Assembly: GCA_045540635.1 (NCBI GenBank)
Contig: JAZQHO010000142.1
Location: forward strand, 1 to 28,899
Length of the DNA stretch: 28,899 bases
Reading direction: 5' to 3'
Source: Limiplasma sp045540635
GTDB taxonomy: Bacteria; Bacillota; Clostridia; Christensenellales; Aristaeellaceae
Shown: piece after piece, positions 7,867 through 15,753 of the stretch
Position numbering within the stretch: position 1 is the first letter of the stretch
How the letters are laid out: each line of letters starts with the position of its first letter
Made by a program: the position numbers and the translations under genes
The notes under the pieces: model-generated
Seen by the model: the letters and a program-made list of their open reading frames with translations, nothing else
Databases searched by the model: none
What the model was told of the DNA's origin: nothing

Positions 7867-10263
7867 ATGAATTACGGTTACTTCGATAACAGCAAGCGGG
7901 AGTATGTCATCACCGATCCCCGCACTCCCATGCCCTGGGCCAACTACCTGGGCAGCCCCGCCTACGGCGCCATCGTTACCCAGAACGCCGGCGGCTACAG
8001 CTTCGTCAAGAGCGGCGCTGCGGGTCGTATCCTGCGCTACTCCTTCAACCAGTTCGACGAGCCCGGCCGCTACATCTACCTGCGCGATCAGGAGACCGGC
8101 GATTTCTGGTCTGCCAGCTGGCGGCCTGTGGAAAAGTCTCTGGATGAGTACAAGACCATCACCCGCCACGGCACCAGCTACACCGAGATCGAAAGCGAAT
8201 ACAGCGGCATCCAGTCCAAGGCGCTGTACTATGTGCCCATGGATGCCACCCACGAGGTCTGGCGTCTCACCGTTACCAACACCGGCGATAAGACCCGCAC
8301 CCTTGGCGTTACCGGCTATTGCGAGCTGACCACAGAGAGCTTCTACTCTCAGGATCTGGTCAACCTGCAGTACACCCAGTTCATCACCTGCACCGAGTTC
8401 AAGGGCGATTTCATCCTCCAGCACATCAACCAGTTCGTTGGCCGCGATGAAAACGGCGAAAACGGCCGCGAGCGCTTCTTCGGTCTGGCCGGCGCTGAGG
8501 TGGCCAGCTACACCGGCCGCCGCGAGGGCTTCCTGGGCGTGAGCCGCTTCAACGCTCCCAAGGGCGTTGTGGAGGGCAAGCTGCCCAACACCCTCAACTT
8601 CAACGGCAACCCCTGCGGTGCCCTGAATGCGGTCATCACCCTTGAGCCCGGCGAAACCAGGACCGTGGCCTTCGTGCTGGCGCAGAAGGGCAGCAAGGAA
8701 GCCCGTCAGCTGCTGGATCACTATGCCGATACCGCCAATGTGGTGGATGCCGAGCTCAAGGATCTCATCGCCTACTGGCACGGCAAGCTGAACAACCTGA
8801 ACATCAACACCCCCAGCGAAGAGCTGAACACCATGATCAACACCTGGAACGCCTTCCAGTGCTTCACCACCTTCGTGTGGAGCCGCGCTGCCAGCCTTAT
8901 CTACTGCGGCGAGCGCAACGGCTATGGCTACCGTGATACCGTGCAGGATATCCAGGGCATCATCCACCTTGACCCCCAGATGGCCAAGGAGCGCATCAAG
9001 TTCATGCTGTCCGCTCAGGTGCACCACGGCGCAGGTCTGCCGCTGGTCAAGTTCACCCACAACCCCGGCCACGAGGATAAGCCCGAGGACGAGAGCTACG
9101 TCCGCGAGACCGGCCACCCCGCCTATCGTGCCGATGATGCCATGTGGCTCTTCCCCACGGTGTACAAGTACATTGCCGAGACCGGCGATACCGCCTTCCT
9201 GGACGAGGTGATCCCCTTCTCCGATTTTGACGAGGGTTCCGTTGTGGAGCACCTGAAGCGCGCCATCGACTTCACCCTCAACCATCTGGGCGCTCATGGC
9301 ATGCCCGCCGGCCTCCACGCCGACTGGAACGACTGCCTGCGTCTTGGCAAGCAGGGCGAAAGCTCTTTCGTTGCGCTGCAGTTCTACTATGCCCTCACCA
9401 TCCTGCGCGAGATGATCAAGGATCGTCCCGAGCATGCCGAGTACTGCGCCTTCCTCAAGGAGAAGGCCGAGGAGTTCTACAAGAAGATCAACGAGCTGTT
9501 CTGGGAGGACGACCGCTTCACCCGCGGCTATTCCGAGGAAGGCGATGTGATCGGCTCCAAGCAGAACATCGAAGCCTCCATGTGGCTCAACCCCCAGAGC
9601 TGGAGCGTTATCTCCGGTCTGGCCACCAAGGAGCAGGCTGAGGCTGCCCTTGCCAGCGTCAACAAGCTGCTCAACACCCCCAACGGCGTTGAGGTGATGG
9701 CTCCCTGCTACAAGTACCACTACTTCGACGGCGCTCTGATGAAGCTCTTCAACCCCACCACCAAGGAAAACGGCGGCATCTTCTGCCAGGCTCAGGGCTG
9801 GATCATCCTTGCCGAGAGCCTGATGGGTCATGGCGGCACTGCTTACCAGTACTTCCTGGAGAGCTGCCCCGCTGCCTACAACGACCGCGCCGAGATCCGC
9901 GAGATCGAGCCCTATGTGCACGGCCAGTTCATTGAGGGTCACGAATCTCCCCAGCCCGGCCGTTCTCACGTGCACTGGCTCACCGGTACCGCCAGCACCG
10001 TAATGGTGGGCTGCGTTGAGGGTATCCTCGGTCTGCGTCCCACCCCCGCCGGTCTGCTGGTCAGCCCCGCCATCCCCGCCGAGTGGGACGGCTTCACCAT
10101 GGATAAGACCTTCCGCGGCAAGCGCCTGCACATCGTTGTGGATAACGCTGCCCACCACGAAGGCGGCGTCCGGAAGCTGTACCTGAACGGCACCGAGATC
10201 CCCGTTGGCGTGATCGCCGACGAGCAGCTCACCGACGGCGCTGAGATCAAGGTAGTCATGTAA
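7867..10263 (+). CDS. GH94 disaccharide phosphorylase (cellobiose/chitobiose phosphorylase family)
   Basis: This 798-residue cytoplasmic enzyme reversibly phosphorolyses a beta-linked disaccharide to a sugar 1-phosphate plus a free sugar. The N-terminus (YGYFDN, REYVITDPRTP, PWANYLG) and the GDFWSASW segment are typical of GH94. The ADWNDCL motif at 485-491 carries the general-acid Asp (Asp489 by analogy). YGYRDTVQD (353-361) and the C-terminal HWLTGTAS match the substrate and phosphate sites. From memory, the N-terminal third resembles Vibrio N,N'-diacetylchitobiose phosphorylase at least as much as Clostridium cellobiose phosphorylase, so the substrate is open. AGGAGG lies 8 bases before the ATG at 7867. 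Codon use is strongly biased to C/G-ending codons, suggesting high expression. It is monocistronic. Confidence 0.93.
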   Translation: MNYGYFDNSKREYVITDPRTPMPWANYLGSPAYGAIVTQNAGGYSFVKSGAAGRILRYSFNQFDEPGRYIYLRDQETGDFWSASWRPVEKSLDEYKTITRHGTSYTEIESEYSGIQSKALYYVPMDATHEVWRLTVTNTGDKTRTLGVTGYCELTTESFYSQDLVNLQYTQFITCTEFKGDFILQHINQFVGRDENGENGRERFFGLAGAEVASYTGRREGFLGVSRFNAPKGVVEGKLPNTLNFNGNPCGALNAVITLEPGETRTVAFVLAQKGSKEARQLLDHYADTANVVDAELKDLIAYWHGKLNNLNINTPSEELNTMINTWNAFQCFTTFVWSRAASLIYCGERNGYGYRDTVQDIQGIIHLDPQMAKERIKFMLSAQVHHGAGLPLVKFTHNPGHEDKPEDESYVRETGHPAYRADDAMWLFPTVYKYIAETGDTAFLDEVIPFSDFDEGSVVEHLKRAIDFTLNHLGAHGMPAGLHADWNDCLRLGKQGESSFVALQFYYALTILREMIKDRPEHAEYCAFLKEKAEEFYKKINELFWEDDRFTRGYSEEGDVIGSKQNIEASMWLNPQSWSVISGLATKEQAEAALASVNKLLNTPNGVEVMAPCYKYHYFDGALMKLFNPTTKENGGIFCQAQGWIILAESLMGHGGTAYQYFLESCPAAYNDRAEIREIEPYVHGQFIEGHESPQPGRSHVHWLTGTASTVMVGCVEGILGLRPTPAGLLVSPAIPAEWDGFTMDKTFRGKRLHIVVDNAAHHEGGVRKLYLNGTEIPVGVIADEQLTDGAEIKVVM

Positions 10264-10304
10264 GCACCGGTATGCAGGGGCGCTGCTCCTGCACCCGGCT
10301 TTGG

Positions 10305-10354
10305 GATCCCCACTCTGCTGTGCTTCGCGCGGCAGGGCGGGGATCTCTCTTTTT
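10305..10354 (+). terminator. Terminator after the GH94 gene
   Basis: GATCCCC pairs with GGGGATC, and the stem continues through CTGC/GCAG and several G-U pairs to a tight loop around 10323-10326. A run ending in five Ts follows at 10350-10354. It lies about 42 bp after the stop codon. Confidence 0.85.
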
Positions 10355-10445
10355 GGGTCGATGACCGGCAGCAAACAGTTTCCACGCTGCCTGCCCAACG
10401 CTTGCGGCGCGTATCGCCAAAACGTTAGATAGTGTTCGTTATCAC

Positions 10446-10474
10446 TTTACAACCGCCCGGCTTTTCGGTAAGAT
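10446..10474 (+). promoter_or_regulatory. Promoter of the aldo/keto reductase gene
   Basis: TTTACA (10446-10451), a 17-base spacer and TAAGAT (10469-10474), about 39 bases before the start codon. Confidence 0.65.
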
Positions 10475-10512
10475 AAGAGCAACAACATTTTCCACAAAAA
10501 GGAGCGTTCTCT

Positions 10513-11649
10513 ATGCAATACGTACCCTTTGGCAACCTTGGCTTTGAGGTGTCCCGTCTGGGCATGGGCTGCATGCGTCTGCCCACCATGCAGAAGGACG
10601 GCAAGACCGTTATCGACCGGGAGGCCGCCATCTCCATGATCCGCAGCGGCATCGATCAGGGCATCAACTATGTGGATACCGCCTACCCCTACCACGACGG
10701 CGAAAGCGAGCTGGTGGTGGGCGAAGCCCTGAAGGGCGGCTATAGGGAAAAGGTAAAGCTGGCCACCAAGCTGCCCATCTGGCTGGTGAAGGAAGAAAAG
10801 GACATGAACCGCCTTCTGGACGAGCAGCTGAAAAAGCTGGATGTGGCCTCCATCGATTTCTACCTGCTCCACGCCATGAACAAGGACCGCATGGAGCTGA
10901 TGCGCAGCCTCAACTACAAAAAGTTCCTGAAGGAAGCCATGGCGGATGGCCGCATCAAGTACCCCGCCTTCTCCTTCCACGACGACAAGGCCTGCTTCCT
11001 GGATATCCTGGGCGATTTCGACTGGGCCATGGCGCAGATCCAGTACAACTATCTGGATGATGACAAGCAGGCCACCGAAGAGGGTCTCCGTGCCGCCGGC
11101 AAGGCCGGTGTGCCGCTGGTGATCATGGAGCCGCTGCGGGGCGGTGCGCTGGCCAATCCCCCGGCGGATGTTAAGCAGCTGATGGACGATTACCCCGAAA
11201 AGCGCAGCCCCGTGGAATGGGCGTTCTCCTACATCGCCGATTATCCCGAGGTGGCTACTGTCCTCAGCGGCATGTCAAACCAGCAGCAGCTGGATGACAA
11301 CATCGCCATCTTCCACCGGCTGACCGTGGGCGGCCTCACCGATGGGGACAAGGCACTCATCAAGCAGCTCAAGGCCACCTATCTGGCCCGTGTGCCCATT
11401 GGCTGCACCGGCTGCCGCTACTGCGTGCCCTGCCCCAATGATGTATCCATCCCCTCTATTTTCCACGCCTACAACGAAAGCGCCATGCTGGGGCAGGAGT
11501 GGAAGCACAGCTGGAACTACAACAATCTGGTCAAGGACGGCCACGATGCCTCCAAGTGCATCGGCTGCGGTGCCTGTGAGGGTCAGTGCCCCCAGAGCCT
11601 GCCCATCATCGAGCTGCTGCAGAAGATCGATGGTGAGTTTCAGAAGTAA
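10513..11649 (+). CDS. Aldo/keto reductase fused to a 2x[4Fe-4S] ferredoxin domain
   Basis: A 378-residue oxidoreductase of the COG1453 type. Residues 1 to about 270 form an AKR barrel with the catalytic tetrad in place: Asp55 and Tyr60 (VDTAYPY), Lys86 (ATKLP) and His120 (YLLH). The C-terminal ~80 residues carry two clusters of cysteines, C298-C301-C304-C307 and C349-C352-C355-C359, each followed by Pro as in bacterial ferredoxins. Electrons could therefore pass between an AKR site and low-potential ferredoxins, which suits an anaerobe. The natural substrate is unknown for this subgroup. AAGGAG lies 8 bases before the ATG. The gene has its own promoter and terminator. Confidence 0.93.
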   Translation: MQYVPFGNLGFEVSRLGMGCMRLPTMQKDGKTVIDREAAISMIRSGIDQGINYVDTAYPYHDGESELVVGEALKGGYREKVKLATKLPIWLVKEEKDMNRLLDEQLKKLDVASIDFYLLHAMNKDRMELMRSLNYKKFLKEAMADGRIKYPAFSFHDDKACFLDILGDFDWAMAQIQYNYLDDDKQATEEGLRAAGKAGVPLVIMEPLRGGALANPPADVKQLMDDYPEKRSPVEWAFSYIADYPEVATVLSGMSNQQQLDDNIAIFHRLTVGGLTDGDKALIKQLKATYLARVPIGCTGCRYCVPCPNDVSIPSIFHAYNESAMLGQEWKHSWNYNNLVKDGHDASKCIGCGACEGQCPQSLPIIELLQKIDGEFQK

Positions 11650-11690
11650 TGGATCAAAACGCCGGTGATTTGCAGCTTTCCGGCAGCAAA

Positions 11691-11738
11691 AACCCCCGCT
11701 GCTGATGGGATCTCATCCTCCCATCAGCAGCGGGGGTT
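11691..11738. terminator. Bidirectional terminator between AKR and radical SAM genes
   Basis: A perfect 20-bp stem (11691-11710 with 11719-11738) and an 8-base loop separate two convergent genes. TTCTGTTT follows on the plus strand, and a T5 tract (from the AAAAA just left of the stem) on the minus strand. Confidence 0.93.
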
Positions 11739-11747
11739 CTGTTTGTG

Positions 11748-12824
11748 CTACTTCAAATAGGCGGCATAATCCTGATAACACAGTTTGGGTTCGTTTTTGC
11801 CGAAATCCCATGTGTGAGCCGAGTCGCCGCCGCAGTGAAAGCGCTGGGAACAGGCAAGGCATTTGGCGCATTCGGCGGTGCGGTCTTTCCGGAAGGGCTG
11901 GAAACGGCTGCGCCAAACCTCCATAAAGTTGTCTCTGCGGATGTTGCCCTGCACCAGCTCAGCCCTGTTCTCCACATCCAGACAGGCGCAGATATCGCCG
12001 TTGCTGCGGATGCTGGCCGTCAGGATCCCTGCGCCGCACAGGAAGTAATGGTCGCGCACCATTCGCTCCCAATCGTCTCCCAGATAATGCGAGCAGCCGA
12101 AGGTCACTTCCATATTGCAGCTTCGGTCGAACCGCTTTTCGCGGATGTAGGCAAGCAGATCGGCAAACTGATCATTTCCCAGCCGAAGCCCGCCGGATTC
12201 GCAGGCACGGCCGATTGGCTCCACGTTGATGGGTCTCCAGCTGGTGATGCCCATTTGGCACAACAGGTCGAACAATGGTTCAAGCTCGTGGAAGTTATGC
12301 CGGTGCAGCACGGTCGTGACCTGCGGCTCCAGCCCCGCATCCTGCGGCGCCTGCAGCCCGCGCAGCGCGAGCCGCCATGCTCCCTTGTGCCTGCGCAGGG
12401 CATCGTGGGTCTCCTCCAGCCCATCCAGACTGACGGATACGGTGGCCATACCGGCCCGCTTCAATTGCCGGGCGGCTGCATCATCGATCAGAACGGCATT
12501 GGTGGTCATGCCCCAGTCAAAACCCATGGAGCGGACGCAGCAGCCGATCCCGAACCAATCCGGGTGCATGAGCGGTTCGCCGCCGGTCAGGCAGATCATG
12601 GGCTTGTCGCTGTCCGGGGGAATGGTGCCCAGCACGGCTTCCACATCCTGCACGGTCAGCGAGGCTCCCTCGGAGGAGCAGCTGCTGCCGCAATGCATGC
12701 AATTCAGATTGCACCGGCTGGTGATCTCAAAAAACAGCCAGCGGAGATGGGGCGACACACGCAGGGCTTCCCGGTGCCGTGCCAGCTGCTCAAGCTGCGA
12801 ATGTTTCAGCTCTCTGATGTTCAT
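11748..12824 (-). CDS. Radical SAM/SPASM-like protein
   Basis: A 358-residue radical SAM enzyme. The CNLNCMHC motif (Cys38, Cys42, Cys45) binds the SAM-cleaving [4Fe-4S] cluster, and GGEP follows at 81-84. The C-terminal part has a SPASM-like cysteine set: Cys263, Cys279, Cys281, Cys319, Cys322, Cys325, Cys331 and Cys349. The expected CGGGC is CGGDS here, so one auxiliary-cluster ligand may be missing. SPASM proteins commonly modify ribosomal peptides or activate enzymes. The ATG overlaps the stop of the upstream zinc-ribbon gene by one base (TGATG), implying translational coupling. No short precursor-peptide gene is visible nearby, so the substrate is unknown; the zinc-ribbon protein may be a partner or the target. 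Confidence 0.9.
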   Translation of the reverse strand: MNIRELKHSQLEQLARHREALRVSPHLRWLFFEITSRCNLNCMHCGSSCSSEGASLTVQDVEAVLGTIPPDSDKPMICLTGGEPLMHPDWFGIGCCVRSMGFDWGMTTNAVLIDDAAARQLKRAGMATVSVSLDGLEETHDALRRHKGAWRLALRGLQAPQDAGLEPQVTTVLHRHNFHELEPLFDLLCQMGITSWRPINVEPIGRACESGGLRLGNDQFADLLAYIREKRFDRSCNMEVTFGCSHYLGDDWERMVRDHYFLCGAGILTASIRSNGDICACLDVENRAELVQGNIRRDNFMEVWRSRFQPFRKDRTAECAKCLACSQRFHCGGDSAHTWDFGKNEPKLCYQDYAAYLK

Positions 12825-13198
12825 CAGTATTCATCCGTCATACTGGTGACGGGTGCCCTGCCGCCGCATTTGGGGCAATGGGTCTGGCTGTCTCTCATCA
12901 GGCGCGTCTCCCAGGAGTAGCGGCAGCTCATGCACGTGTGGACCCGTTTTGCGGGACGGGGGCCGTAAATGCAGGGGAACCTCTCGCTGATCACATAGGC
13001 GGGTTCTCCCAGCGGAGAACCGCAAAAGCGGCAATACTTGTCCCCTTCGATATAGTTGCTTTTGCAGTTCGGGCATACCTTGATCAGGTCGGGGTTGTTC
13101 TCCTGCTCTTTGAGATCCTCAGACGGTCTGTAGCGTCTGTGCTGTGCGCTGTCAGTCCGGTTATCGGTCAGATCCGGCGGTCTTTTGAGCCACTTCAT
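12824..13198 (-). CDS. Double zinc-ribbon protein of unknown function
   Basis: A 124-residue, charged, soluble protein. Two zinc-ribbon units are visible: Cys42/Cys45 with Cys56/Cys59, and Cys89/Cys92 with Cys108/Cys111. An extra Cys76 lies in the loop between them. The first 40 residues are polar and probably disordered. The start is the ATG at 13196-13198, with GGGGAGG 7 bases upstream; the longer open frame (to 13333) would run through the promoter and is rejected. It is first in a two-gene operon with the radical SAM gene. I do not recognise a named family. Possible roles are a nucleic-acid or protein adaptor, or the substrate of the radical SAM enzyme. Confidence 0.85.
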   Translation of the reverse strand: MKWLKRPPDLTDNRTDSAQHRRYRPSEDLKEQENNPDLIKVCPNCKSNYIEGDKYCRFCGSPLGEPAYVISERFPCIYGPRPAKRVHTCMSCRYSWETRLMRDSQTHCPKCGGRAPVTSMTDEY

Positions 13199-13255
13199 CG
13201 CTGTACCTCCCCAATATGCAATTCCCGTTGATGCAGATGCCGAATGGATAAGAAC

Positions 13256-13284
13256 ATGATATAGCAGAGACGGAAGGTTGTCAA
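13256..13284 (-). promoter_or_regulatory. Promoter of the zinc-ribbon/radical SAM operon
   Basis: A perfect TTGACA (13279-13284), a 17-base spacer and TATCAT (13256-13261) on the minus strand, about 50 bases before the transcript reaches the start codon. It sits directly after the terminator of the ABC transporter operon. Confidence 0.85.
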
Positions 13285-13289
13285 ATTTT

Positions 13290-13319
13290 AACACCCCGGA
13301 GCCGAAGCTCCGGGGTGTT
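13290..13319 (-). terminator. Terminator of the ABC transporter operon
   Basis: A perfect 13-bp stem (13290-13302 with 13307-13319). On the minus strand the loop is TTCG closed by C-G, the extra-stable tetraloop. It is followed only by AAAATTT rather than a T tract, so termination may be imperfect. It lies about 48 bp after the last permease gene. Confidence 0.7.
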
Positions 13320-13366
13320 CCTATGCAGGTCAAGGGGCTCAGCCCCCGCTCCGTCCCTTCTTTCCG

Positions 13367-14443
13367 TTATCTGCTTCCCTTGTCATACGGGATGCCTTCC
13401 GCCTTGGGCGCGCGGCTGCTCTTGGAGGTAAAGGCCAGCACGACCAGGGTGATCAGGTAGGGCAGCAGGCGGTAGAAGTTGGTGTTGATGCCCAGATCCT
13501 TCAGGAAGTAGATCTTGTCGCCTGCGCTGTTGAGCACGTACAGGCTGCCGTAGCTGGCTGCCACGCATTTGAACAGGCCGAACAGCAGCGCAGCACCCGC
13601 CACGCCCAGCGGTTTCCAGTTACCGAAGATCATAACCGCAAGGGCAAGGAAACCGAAGCCTGCCACGTCGCCGTTGGCGGTGCAGTTGGTGGTGGTGAGG
13701 GCGTACACAAAGCCGCCGATGCCCGCCAGCGCGCCGGAGATGCCCACACCTGCGTAGCGCATCTTGAACACATTGATGCCCAGGCTGTCGGAGGCCTGCG
13801 GATTCTCACCGCAGCTGCGCAGCCGCAGGCCGAAGCGGGTCTTGTAGAGAATGATGGACATGATCACAAAGATCAGGATGCACACATAGGTGGCCGGGTA
13901 CACCTTGTTGACGAAGGTATCGAACAGGAAGCCCGGCTGGTCGGTGCGCCCGTAGCCGAACATGGCCTTTTTGAGCATGAACCAGCTTGCGCTGTCGCCG
14001 GTGTGCATCTGCAGGGTGTTCTGGTTGGCGATGATGCGCACAAAGAACAGCACCAGTGCGGGAGCCATCAGGTTGAGGGCGGTGCCGCCAACGGTCTGGT
14101 CGGCTTTCAGGTTGATGGCGGCAAAGGCCAGCAGCATGGAGAACGCTGCGCCCAGCGCCGCCGCCACCAGCATGGTCAGCAGCATAAAGCCTTGCAGGCC
14201 AAGGTAGTTGTCCGCATCATATACAGCCTGGAACCAGCCCCACTGCTGCACAAGGCGCACAAACAGCACGCCAATGAAAGCACCGAAGATCATAATACCT
14301 TCCAGCGCCAGATTGATGATACCGCTGCGCTCGGCGTACACGCCTGCAAGGGCAACGATCATCAGTGGAACGGCATAGATCAGCGTCTGACGGATCAGGA
14401 ACACCATGCTGCCGGAGGTCAGGTTTTCAAAGAAAGTGGTCAT
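13367..14443 (-). CDS. Nucleoside-type ABC transporter permease (YufQ/NupQ-like)
   Basis: A 358-residue polytopic membrane protein of the branched-chain/ribose permease fold (BPD_transp_2). The family-typical segment AERSGIINLALEGIMIFGAF is at about residues 37-56, and GENPQASDSLGINVFKMRY is a cytoplasmic coupling region. It pairs with the permease encoded just upstream to form the membrane channel of a BmpA-type nucleoside importer. Its ATG overlaps the stop of that gene by 4 bases (ATGA). It is the last gene of the operon. Assignment to nucleosides follows from family resemblance to B. subtilis NupOPQ; other purine-like ligands are possible. Confidence 0.9.
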   Translation of the reverse strand: MTTFFENLTSGSMVFLIRQTLIYAVPLMIVALAGVYAERSGIINLALEGIMIFGAFIGVLFVRLVQQWGWFQAVYDADNYLGLQGFMLLTMLVAAALGAAFSMLLAFAAINLKADQTVGGTALNLMAPALVLFFVRIIANQNTLQMHTGDSASWFMLKKAMFGYGRTDQPGFLFDTFVNKVYPATYVCILIFVIMSIILYKTRFGLRLRSCGENPQASDSLGINVFKMRYAGVGISGALAGIGGFVYALTTTNCTANGDVAGFGFLALAVMIFGNWKPLGVAGAALLFGLFKCVAASYGSLYVLNSAGDKIYFLKDLGINTNFYRLLPYLITLVVLAFTSKSSRAPKAEGIPYDKGSR

Positions 14444-15753
14444 GCGTTCTCCTCCTCTCCGGCGGCCTTGGCGTTTCCAACCGTTTCGGGCTGGGGGTCA
14501 GGCTGGGGGTCGGGCTGGGGATCAGGCTGGGCGGCGGTTTCGGCAGCAGCCTTGCGGCGGCGGCCCAGCATGGTCTTGATCAGCAGAGCAAAGGCGCTCA
14601 GGTACACGATCACGGCGATGATCACATCGGTGATGTACTCGTTGTACGCCGTCAGGTTGGTCAATTGGAGGCCGCAGATATCCAGCATGGACATAAAGAT
14701 GCCGGTAAACACCACGCCGATGGGATGGTTGGAGGCCAGCAGCGCCACAGGGATGCCGTTGAAGCCCGCTGCGGGCAGCGCCTGATAGGTGCTCCAGAAG
14801 AACTCGGTGTTGCCGCTCAGATAGTACAGGGAACCGGCAGCACCTGCCAGCGCGCCGGCAATGGCCATGCTCAAAACGATGTTGCGCTTGTCGTTGATGC
14901 CTGCATAGCGGGCAGCGAAGCGGTTGGAGCCGCAGGCCTTGAGCTGGTAGCCGAAGGTGGTGCGGGTGAGCATGATGTATACCAGCACCGCCAGCAGGAT
15001 GGCGATCACAATGCCGCCGTTCACCTGCGAGTTGGGGAAGAGCTTGTCCAGCCCCATCTTGGAGGTGGCAACGTTGTTGAAGGTGGTCTTGTAGATATAG
15101 CCGGTCTTGGTGCCCTCGATCACGTTTTTCAGGTTGGATACGTCAAACGCCCAAGTGACCAGATTGGCAGCGATCCAGTTGGTCATAATGCAGGCCAGCA
15201 CCTCGTTGATGTTCAGCAGGCTCTTCAACAGGCCGGGGATCGCGCCCCAGAGCGCACCGGCCAGCATGCCGCCCAGAAAAGCCAGTGTCCACACCAGCCA
15301 TGCGGGGAAGGTGATGGCGGGAGCCGTGCCCTGCGCCACCAGCCAGTCGTACAGGGGGCCGGAGCCGGTGGACATATTCAGACCGATGAACAGGCTGGCA
15401 GCGGTGCCCGCCAGATACTGGCCGGGAGCGCCGATGTTGAACAGACCGGTCTTGAAGGCCACCGCCACGGAGAGGCCGGTCAGCACCAGCGGTGTGGCGC
15501 GGAACAGCATATTGCCGATGTTGGTGGGGTTAAAGCCGAAGGTGAGCGCACCGGAGGCGTTGCGGCCGGTGGAGAACAGACCTGCCACCACCAGACGGAT
15601 GCCTTCCCAGATGCCCTTGGTACTGATGGTGGGGCTGAAGATGCCGACGATCCAGATCAGAACGCTGCCCGCCAGCAGACCCACCAGAATGGAAATGACC
15701 GACGCCATTACGGAGCGTGCGCCGGGCGATTGAAAGAAGGAGTTCTTTTTCAT
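14440..15753 (-). CDS. Nucleoside-type ABC transporter permease (YufP/NupP-like)
   Basis: A 437-residue polytopic membrane protein, the longer partner of the permease pair. The hallmark ALTFGFNPTNIGNMLFRATPL and GLFNIGAPGQYLAG segments near residues 70-120 match the nucleoside importer subfamily, and CGSNRFAARYAGI is the coupling loop. The cytoplasmic C-terminus is unusual: residues 409-424 are four QPDP-like tetrapeptides encoded by 12-bp tandem repeats. The ATG overlaps the ATPase stop codon by one base (TAATG) and the stop overlaps the next permease ATG, so the three genes are translationally coupled. Confidence 0.92.
   Translation of the reverse strand: MKKNSFFQSPGARSVMASVISILVGLLAGSVLIWIVGIFSPTISTKGIWEGIRLVVAGLFSTGRNASGALTFGFNPTNIGNMLFRATPLVLTGLSVAVAFKTGLFNIGAPGQYLAGTAASLFIGLNMSTGSGPLYDWLVAQGTAPAITFPAWLVWTLAFLGGMLAGALWGAIPGLLKSLLNINEVLACIMTNWIAANLVTWAFDVSNLKNVIEGTKTGYIYKTTFNNVATSKMGLDKLFPNSQVNGGIVIAILLAVLVYIMLTRTTFGYQLKACGSNRFAARYAGINDKRNIVLSMAIAGALAGAAGSLYYLSGNTEFFWSTYQALPAAGFNGIPVALLASNHPIGVVFTGIFMSMLDICGLQLTNLTAYNEYITDVIIAVIVYLSAFALLIKTMLGRRRKAAAETAAQPDPQPDPQPDPQPETVGNAKAAGEEENA
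14487..14534 (+). repeat. Four 12-bp tandem repeats inside the permease gene
   Basis: Units of the form C(G/A)GGCTGGGGGT start at 14487, 14499, 14511 and 14523, the last being diverged. They encode the QPDP tetrapeptides at the permease C-terminus. A 12-bp unit keeps frame, so copy number can vary between strains without breaking the gene. Confidence 0.85.

Noticed and set aside
13199..13333. N-terminal extension of the zinc-ribbon protein
   Set aside because: It would start upstream of and run through the promoter at 13256-13284, whereas GGGGAGG stands right before the ATG at 13198.
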